This document shows, piece after piece, positions 58,501 through 64,000 of a stretch of 64,000 nt of DNA. The DNA is from Moraxella atlantae NBRC 14588. GTDB lineage: Bacteria; Pseudomonadota; Gammaproteobacteria; Pseudomonadales; Moraxellaceae. The stretch is taken from assembly GCF_001591265.1 (NCBI RefSeq), contig NZ_BCUL01000009.1, forward strand, positions 19,127 to 83,126, in the 5' to 3' direction. The position numbers were made by a program, and so were the translations under genes. The notes beneath the pieces are model-generated. The model did not search any database. It saw only the letters and a list, made by a program, of their open reading frames with translations, and was not told where the DNA came from. Within the stretch, counting starts at the first letter, position 1, and every line of letters starts with the position of its first letter.

Positions 58501-58829
58501 AAGTTAATCCTAATTTGACATGAAAAAAACTGTGTGTTTAGTCATCATGGTTGTTATGACGCGTTTGTCAATTTTGATAAGCGCGGCTGTTTAGCGTTTA
58601 CAAGCGTGACTTATTGCAAGACTTGCTTGCCAAAACATTGGCAATGAAAGGAAAACAGGCAAAACTTGCGGATAAAACTTGTCCGATATAGACCTAATAT
58701 TCACATGCCAACGTCAAACGATGCGGCACCTAGCACGCACTGAGCAAAAAAAATTGACGCACGGGTTGATAGTGCTTAGTATAGCAAAAATATCACCTCA
58801 CGACCGCGTTTAATCATCTTTTAAAAACT
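58501..58829. other. divergent intergenic region thiG / gspE
   Basis: 329 bp expected to hold both promoters. I looked for a thiamine pyrophosphate riboswitch before thiG and did not recognise one. A perfect palindrome occurs at 58627-58644. Confidence 0.4.
58627..58644. promoter_or_regulatory. palindrome, possible operator
   Basis: TTGCCAA-AACA-TTGGCAA, perfect 7-bp arms. It lies between divergent thiG and gspE and could bind a dimeric regulator; no regulator is identified. Confidence 0.3.
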
Positions 58830-60365
58830 ATGCTAAATCCCATCGCCTTGCCGTATAGCTTTGCCAAACGCCATCAAATTTTGCTGCAATACCCCATCAG
58901 CGCGCAGGGTTTGGACGCAAGTCAACCGCCGACCTTGCTGCTTACCGCCGACACACCCATGCAGGCAGTCAATGAAGCCAACCGTTTTGCCAGTCAAGCA
59001 GGGTTGGCGTTGCCGTTAGCCCTACATATCGCGTCAACTGATGATTTTGACAAGGCATTAGCAGCCAACTATGCCAACACTACAGGCGAAAGCCAGCACA
59101 TCGCGGCAGGGCTTGAAGACCACCCTGATTTGTCCAGTCTTGCCGACAGCGTGCCTGAAACCGAAGATTTGATGGATCAAGCGGGTGATGCGCCGATTAT
59201 TCGTTTGATCAACGCGCTGTTGTCTGAGGCAATTCGGCTCAATGCCTCGGATATTCATATCGAAACCTTTGAAAAACGCCTGTCGGTGCGTTTTCGGGTT
59301 GATGGGCAAATGAAGGAAATCGTCAGCCCCAAGCGTCAGCTTGCCCCGTTGTTGGTGTCGCGTATCAAGGTCATGGCAAAGCTGGATATCGCCGAAAAAC
59401 GCGTGCCACAAGATGGGCGTATCTCATTACGGCTGGCAGGGCGTGAGGTGGATGTGCGTGTCTCGACGCTACCGTCAAATTTTGGCGAACGCGTGGTCAT
59501 GCGCTTGCTTGACAAGCAGGCAGGTAGGCTGAATATGACCTATCTGGGGCTTGCTGATAGCGATTACCAAACGCTGATGCGGCTGATTCACCGTCCACAT
59601 GGTATTATTTTGGTGACAGGTCCAACAGGTTCGGGCAAAACCACCACGCTATACGCCGCACTGTCTGAGCTCAATGACAACACACGCAATATCTTGACGG
59701 CAGAAGACCCGATTGAATTTCAGCTTGATGGCATTGGACAAACACAAGTCAATAACAAAGTTGATATGACGTTTGCGCGCAGCTTGCGTGCCATGCTGCG
59801 CCAAGACCCCGATGTGGTCATGGTCGGTGAGATACGCGACTTGGAGACCGCCGAAATCGCCGTGCAAGCCTCATTGACAGGACATTTGGTGTTATCAACC
59901 TTGCACACCAACACCGCGATTGGCGCGGTCACACGCTTGCAAGACATGGGTGTTGAGCCGTTTTTGCTGTCGTCGTCGTTGATTGGTGTGGTAGCCCAGC
60001 GGCTGGTGCGTACGCTGTGCCGCCATTGCCACGACTGGCAAGACGCTGACCCCATGCAGCGACAGCTATTTAAAGAAATTAATCTAGATGACAGCGCGGT
60101 CATTCGGCTGCCTAAGCCTGTCGGTTGTGAGCAATGCAACCATACAGGCTTCAAGGGGCGCACGGCAATTTATGAAGTGGTAGCGATTGACGACACCTTG
60201 CGTCAGATGATCCACGCAGGCAAGGCGGAATTTGATCTTGAGCGTTACGCACGCACACGATCGCCATCCATTCGTGCCGATGGCTTGCGCAAGGTATTGG
60301 CAGGTAGAACAACGCTAGAAGAAGTCTTGCGTGTTGCCCATGCCAGTGAGTTGGTGACGGACTAG
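58830..60365 (+). CDS. gspE: type II secretion system ATPase GspE
   Basis: 511 residues. The N-terminal domain (about 1-110) is followed by the catalytic core. That core has the Asp box [20 protein letters not shown], Walker [15 protein letters not shown] (about residue 265), Walker [20 protein letters not shown] and the His box [11 protein letters not shown]. The tetracysteine zinc finger CRHC...CEQC near residue 400 is typical of GspE. It powers pseudopilus assembly for secretion of folded proteins. No other gsp gene is adjacent. PilB is less likely given the GspE-type core. Confidence 0.88.
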   Translation: MLNPIALPYSFAKRHQILLQYPISAQGLDASQPPTLLLTADTPMQAVNEANRFASQAGLALPLALHIASTDDFDKALAANYANTTGESQHIAAGLEDHPDLSSLADSVPETEDLMDQAGDAPIIRLINALLSEAIRLNASDIHIETFEKRLSVRFRVDGQMKEIVSPKRQLAPLLVSRIKVMAKLDIAEKRVPQDGRISLRLAGREVDVRVSTLPSNFGERVVMRLLDKQAGRLNMTYLGLADSDYQTLMRLIHRPHGIILVTGPTGSGKTTTLYAALSELNDNTRNILTAEDPIEFQLDGIGQTQVNNKVDMTFARSLRAMLRQDPDVVMVGEIRDLETAEIAVQASLTGHLVLSTLHTNTAIGAVTRLQDMGVEPFLLSSSLIGVVAQRLVRTLCRHCHDWQDADPMQRQLFKEINLDDSAVIRLPKPVGCEQCNHTGFKGRTAIYEVVAIDDTLRQMIHAGKAEFDLERYARTRSPSIRADGLRKVLAGRTTLEEVLRVAHASELVTD

Positions 60366-60366
60366 T

Positions 60367-61206
60367 TTATGGGCGAAAATAACACACATCATTTGCCAAT
60401 GCCGCTTTGGCAGTGGGTGAGCCTTTGTATTTCCAGTGCCATTCTTCCACTGCCACACGTGTGTTGCGTACCGCCTCAGGCGTAAAGCTTTGTTCCCAGC
60501 CATAGCGTGCCGCATTTTGGCGCAGCCACGCGTAGGCTTTGGTGTTGCCAAAGCTGTGGTTGATTGGCTCAAAGTCGAGCGCATAGCCTGTGTGATGCTC
60601 AGAATACCCAGGCGCGGACGACACCTTAAAAATCTGCGCATCGCTTTGTCCTGCCGCGCGTTTACGATTGACGATGCCTTGCTGATACGCCACCGAGCGA
60701 AACGCCGAGCCAACTGGCAAATTCACGCCATCTTTACGCGCTGCTGCTTGTAGCTGGCGCAAGGCAGCAGCAGCCTCATGGGTAAGTTGGTGGCGCCCAC
60801 CGATACTCTCTAAATCTGCTGCGCGCGCTTCATCAAAACGGTAATGCTTGACACCTGCTTTGATCGCATCTTTGCTGTATTGGCAATCGGCAATACCCGA
60901 ACCGCTTTGGCTATATGGCTGATGGTAGTTTTGGTTACGACTGGCATTGGGTGAGTTATGCTGCGCGATCAGCCCATTCATGCTATCGTTGGCTTGCCAC
61001 TCATTGCGCGGCATGTCCTGTTGGTGCAGGCTGTAGTTTTGATTGGTGGTTGCCTTGGGTAAATAAGTGGTTTTGCCATCTGAGCTGGCAATATAACCTG
61101 CGCTGGTTTGACCATTTTCCCAAAGTTGTGCACCAACCATCGGCAGTGTGACCAAGCCTGCAATAATTGCGCCAACGGCAAGCCATTGTTTTGTGCCTAA
61201 ACTCAT
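60367..61206 (-). CDS. D-alanyl-D-alanine carboxypeptidase, VanY/M15 family
   Basis: 279 residues. One N-terminal membrane helix (about 7-27) anchors it, or is an uncleaved signal. A polar linker rich in Gln/Asn/Ser follows (about 50-105). The M15 peptidase domain (about 125-279) has GSAFRSVAYQQG, the zinc motif SEHHTGYALDF (His and Asp) and EEWHWKY (catalytic Glu and His). It trims the peptide side chains of peptidoglycan. Its stop lies one base after the gspE stop, with no terminator between. Confidence 0.88.
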   Translation of the reverse strand: MSLGTKQWLAVGAIIAGLVTLPMVGAQLWENGQTSAGYIASSDGKTTYLPKATTNQNYSLHQQDMPRNEWQANDSMNGLIAQHNSPNASRNQNYHQPYSQSGSGIADCQYSKDAIKAGVKHYRFDEARAADLESIGGRHQLTHEAAAALRQLQAAARKDGVNLPVGSAFRSVAYQQGIVNRKRAAGQSDAQIFKVSSAPGYSEHHTGYALDFEPINHSFGNTKAYAWLRQNAARYGWEQSFTPEAVRNTRVAVEEWHWKYKGSPTAKAALANDVCYFRP

Positions 61207-61505
61207 CAGAATTTGCCTTTTTAACTGTCAAATGAAATATCAAAATCTTGCACGTGGAGAACGTCGCTAATTGATAGGGAAATAAACGATCAGATAAATG
61301 CTAAATGTTAGTATAATTTTTCTATATTATAAAAGCAAGGCATATAGAATTTTAAGTAAATCTATTGTAAGGTGATCAATTTATTGCTATATTATTTCAC
61401 AGTAAAGTTGATCGTTATGTTGTCTAAATTTGCCTGATTGGCATTTACCTATCATCTGCCTTACGACGTGATTTTTAAATGTTGAACGATTTGAAGGAAA
61501 CAACC

Positions 61506-61814
61506 ATGCTAGCTGTTTGCAAAACTATTGCCGCTGTAACGGTGCTAGCCGCCGCCATCATGATGCAGTCGCCTGCCAACGCCATTGGCCCTGCTGGTCG
61601 AGTGAATTCAGGCTATGCTTGCACCAATTCAGGCAGTAATTTGATTTTACGCGCAGGTCCAGGTCAGCAGTTTGCCAAACTCAACGGCATCAAATATGGC
61701 ACATCCTTGCCTGTGATTGACTCAGCCACTGGACGCGATGGCATGTTGTGGTACAAAGTTCGCCATGGCAAGCAGATTGGTTGGGTGCGTTATGACTATG
61801 TTTGCGGTCTATAA
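61506..61814 (+). CDS. small secreted SH3-domain protein
   Basis: 102 residues from the ATG at 61506, preceded by GAAGGAA; an earlier ATG at 61479 lacks a ribosome site. The signal peptide (about 1-24) ends AANA-like (SPANAIGP). The mature part is a single bacterial SH3 fold containing NSGSNLILRAGPGQQFAKL and MLWYKVRHGKQIGWVRYDYV. Such domains bind peptidoglycan or protein partners. Two Cys (in GYACTN and YVCGL) could form a disulfide. Monocistronic, with a strong terminator. Confidence 0.8.
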   Translation: MLAVCKTIAAVTVLAAAIMMQSPANAIGPAGRVNSGYACTNSGSNLILRAGPGQQFAKLNGIKYGTSLPVIDSATGRDGMLWYKVRHGKQIGWVRYDYVCGL

Positions 61815-61831
61815 TTAACGGTTTAATCTAT

Positions 61832-61867
61832 AAAAAATCCGCCTAAATGAAATAAGGCGGATTTTTT
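61832..61867. terminator. bidirectional terminator SH3 gene / miaB
   Basis: Stem AAAAAATCCGCCT / AGGCGGATTTTTT with a 10-base loop between convergent genes. Confidence 0.9.
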
Positions 61868-61884
61868 TGTGCCACAACCCGTGA

Positions 61885-63333
61885 TTAGCCCAATACTTCA
61901 ACCACCTCACCTTGTACCAAGTGTGGGCTAAGCGCGTCAGTTACTTTGACCATGACAAATTGCCCAAGTAGACTATCTACACCCTTGAACATGACCGAGC
62001 GTGTGTTATCCGCCGTGCCAAGCAAAAACTCAGGGTTGCGATCGGCAGGCTCCTCTACCAACACGCGCACGGTTTGCCCAACCATAGCTTGGGTTTTTTG
62101 CCACGTTGAGGCTTTGATCACGTCTTGGAACTCTGCCAAGCGTGCTTTTTTGGTCGCTAAATCTACATTGTCGGGCAAATCTGAGGCAGGTGTACCGGGG
62201 CGTTTGGAGTAAATAAAGCTGTAGGAGTGGTCAAAATCCAAATCTTTGGCTAAATTTAAAGTCGCCAAATAATCCTCGTGCGTCTCATTGGGAAAGCCAA
62301 TGATAAAATCGCTTGACAGGTGCATGTCAGGGCGTACGGCGCGCAATTTGCGGATTTGTTCGATATAAATGTCAATCGTGTGGTTGCGTTTCATCGCCGC
62401 CAAAATCGCGTTTGAACCACTTTGTACGGGCAAATGCAGATGCGATACCAGTTTGGGCAGCTTGGCGTAGGCCTCGATGATGTCATCGCTGAACTCCAGC
62501 GGGTGACTGGTGGTGTAGCGAATACGCTCAATGCCCTCGATGTGTGACACATAATGCAGCAGCTCGGCAAAGCGGCAGATTGTGCCATCGTGCTTTTCAC
62601 CGCGATAGCCATTGACGTTTTGTCCTAGCAGCGTGATCTCGCGCACACCTTGCGCCGCTAGGCTGTCGATTTCTGCCAGTACGTCATCTAGTGGTCGTGA
62701 TATCTCCTCACCGCGCGTGTAAGGCACGATACAAAACGAGCAATATTTTGAGCAGCCTTCCATGATAGAGACAAACGCCTTAAAGCCTTCTACCTTGGGT
62801 TCGGGTAAAAAGTCAAATTTCTCGATGCTTGGAAACGATACATCAACCACGCCGATGCGGTTTTTGGGTTTGATGTTGGTTTGTTTGGCGGATTGTTCGT
62901 ACAATTCGGGCAGACGGTGCAAGGTTTGTGGGCCAAACACCAAATCAACAAATGGCGCACGCGCTTGAATATTATCGCCCTCTTGGCTGGCAACACAACC
63001 GCCCACACCGATGACCAAATCAGGCTTTTGTTCTTTAAGCTTGCGCCACCGTCCCAATTCAGAAAACACCTTTTCTTGCGCCTTTTCGCGTACCGAGCAG
63101 GTGTTCATAATCAACACATCCGCGTCTTCAGGATTGTCGGTTCGCACCATGCCGTGCGAATCGCCCAACACATCCGCCATTTTTTGCGAATCATAGACGT
63201 TCATTTGGCAGCCTTGCGTTGCGATAAATACCTTTTTGACCGCGCCTTGTGGCAATGCGGTTTTATCAAGCGGTAAATCGGGGCCAGAAGTAGGGGCAAT
63301 GTGGGTTTTAGGGTCAAACAAGCTAACCGTCAT
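61885..63333 (-). CDS. miaB: tRNA-2-methylthio-N6-dimethylallyladenosine synthase MiaB
   Basis: 482 residues from the ATG at 63333; a GTG at 63351 in frame would add six. The N-terminal MTTase domain has cysteines in [22 protein letters not shown] and [11 protein letters not shown]. The radical SAM cluster is [17 protein letters not shown] (about residue 155). The C-terminal TRAM domain spans about 410-480. It methylthiolates A37 of tRNAs reading UNN codons. It needs prior MiaA modification. Confidence 0.95.
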   Translation of the reverse strand: MTVSLFDPKTHIAPTSGPDLPLDKTALPQGAVKKVFIATQGCQMNVYDSQKMADVLGDSHGMVRTDNPEDADVLIMNTCSVREKAQEKVFSELGRWRKLKEQKPDLVIGVGGCVASQEGDNIQARAPFVDLVFGPQTLHRLPELYEQSAKQTNIKPKNRIGVVDVSFPSIEKFDFLPEPKVEGFKAFVSIMEGCSKYCSFCIVPYTRGEEISRPLDDVLAEIDSLAAQGVREITLLGQNVNGYRGEKHDGTICRFAELLHYVSHIEGIERIRYTTSHPLEFSDDIIEAYAKLPKLVSHLHLPVQSGSNAILAAMKRNHTIDIYIEQIRKLRAVRPDMHLSSDFIIGFPNETHEDYLATLNLAKDLDFDHSYSFIYSKRPGTPASDLPDNVDLATKKARLAEFQDVIKASTWQKTQAMVGQTVRVLVEEPADRNPEFLLGTADNTRSVMFKGVDSLLGQFVMVKVTDALSPHLVQGEVVEVLG

Positions 63334-63444
63334 ACGCTCACCAAACGTCACTGATTAAGAAACGGATAATTATAGCAAATTTTTGTCACAAATGCTTGTT
63401 GGTATTGAGAAAATTGGCAAATTCGGTCATGTTTAGCCATACAG

Positions 63445-63864
63445 TCAATCGTAACGCCGACCCAAATTGTCCAGTGAAAAATTACCTGCACCTGCCGCGG
63501 CTAAAAACAGGAAAATAAAGCAATACAACACCGCTGCTTCACCGTGATTGACCAACGGCAGCCAAAAATCATCCCAACCTGCATGTGCCATAAAATACGC
63601 CACCGCCATCATACCACTGAGCACAAACGCCACAGGACGGGTAAACAAGCCCAGCAAAATCAGCAGACCGCCAAAAAATTCTAACACACCTGCCAAGCCC
63701 ATCAGCGAAAACAAATGCACATCGGCAAAGCGTTCATCAAATGGCACACCAAACAGCTTTGACATACCATGCAGCATAAAACAGTAACCCGTCACCATAC
63801 GCAAAATGGCTAACAAAGTACGTAAAAAATCGGCTTCTTGTAGTGCATCTTTGGGAATTGCCAT
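63445..63864 (-). CDS. DoxX family membrane protein
   Basis: 139 residues with four predicted membrane helices. RMVTGYCFMLHGMSKLFGVPF and LFSLMGLAGVLEFFGGLLILLG (about residues 52-73) are typical of DoxX/YphA proteins. The biochemical role is unknown; some relatives associate with oxidative-stress or thiosulfate:quinone functions. It lies upstream of miaB on the same strand with a 93-bp gap. Confidence 0.87.
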   Translation of the reverse strand: MAIPKDALQEADFLRTLLAILRMVTGYCFMLHGMSKLFGVPFDERFADVHLFSLMGLAGVLEFFGGLLILLGLFTRPVAFVLSGMMAVAYFMAHAGWDDFWLPLVNHGEAAVLYCFIFLFLAAAGAGNFSLDNLGRRYD

Positions 63865-64000
63865 GGCTCACCTCTTGGCTAAAGATTGGCTAAAGATTGG
63901 CTAAACATCGGTATACGAATGTGGTAAGCATAAAGACAAGCATGCCATCAAGTCAATGGACTTTGTTTAGCCTTTGTTTTGGTATTTTTTACATTAATAA

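Noticed and set aside
58501..58829. TPP riboswitch upstream of thiG
   Set aside because: I could not find the conserved THI-box segments (CUGAGA and the ACCUGAUC-like part) on the minus strand in this spacer.

Overview
The window is a chromosomal segment of a gammaproteobacterium, most likely a member of the Moraxellaceae (Moraxella/Faucicola osloensis, Psychrobacter or Acinetobacter relatives). This is judged from the protein sequences (RpmJ, RpoA, MetR, RNase E with a very long tail), from the GatCAB amidotransferase, from a WS/DGAT wax-ester synthase, and from gene neighbourhoods such as hom-dsbC and rne/rluC. No database search was possible, so genus is an inference.

Layout. 1-2.9 kb: 5' part of rlmD (leftward) and a CYTH-CHAD protein. 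2.9-4.8 kb: a nitroreductase preceded by a TnpB-bearing IS200/IS605-type element. 4.9-8.5 kb: tRNA-Pro(GGG) and gatC-gatA-gatB. 9-12.7 kb: mreBCD, maf and yqeY. 12.8-15 kb: rpsU, a c-type cytochrome lipoprotein, a 348-bp mini-element and a secreted protein. 15-21 kb: fadBA, a DUF21/CBS membrane protein and metR. 21-28.4 kb: two DUF2382 stress-type proteins, an acetyl-CoA acetyltransferase with a second mini-element directly upstream, hom, a DsbC-like lipoprotein and a DUF808 membrane protein. 28.5-36.5 kb: rne, rluC, a HAD phosphatase and rng. 36.5-51.2 kb: the complete S10-spc-alpha ribosomal protein cluster, with secY, rpmJ and rpoA. 51.3-52.9 kb: a second tnpB element abutting a 5'-truncated ridA. 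52.9-64 kb: radC, coaBC, hslO, WS/DGAT, thiG, a lone gspE, a VanY-type peptidase, a small SH3 protein, miaB and a DoxX protein.

Most of the window is housekeeping: translation (ribosomal operon, tRNA, GatCAB, MiaB, RlmD, RluC), RNA decay (RNase E and G), cell shape (MreBCD), beta-oxidation (FadBA) and redox/chaperone functions.

The unusual part is a family of four related insertions. Two carry tnpB (3598-4826 and 51303-52530). Two are 347-348 bp and carry no protein (14008-14355 and 24465-24811). All four share the same left-end hairpin, the same right end, and the same flanking TTTTATC and TCAA. The mini-elements have a strong internal promoter followed by a densely structured RNA region that ends at the right end. 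One hairpin near that end is shared with the last codons of both tnpB genes, and its stem shows compensatory base changes (C-G, T-A, G-C). I read the mini-elements as non-autonomous carriers of an orphan omega-RNA-like transcript, possibly acting with the TnpB proteins. Those proteins lack the usual RuvC-II glutamate and have a candidate replacement elsewhere. No tnpA transposase is present in the window.
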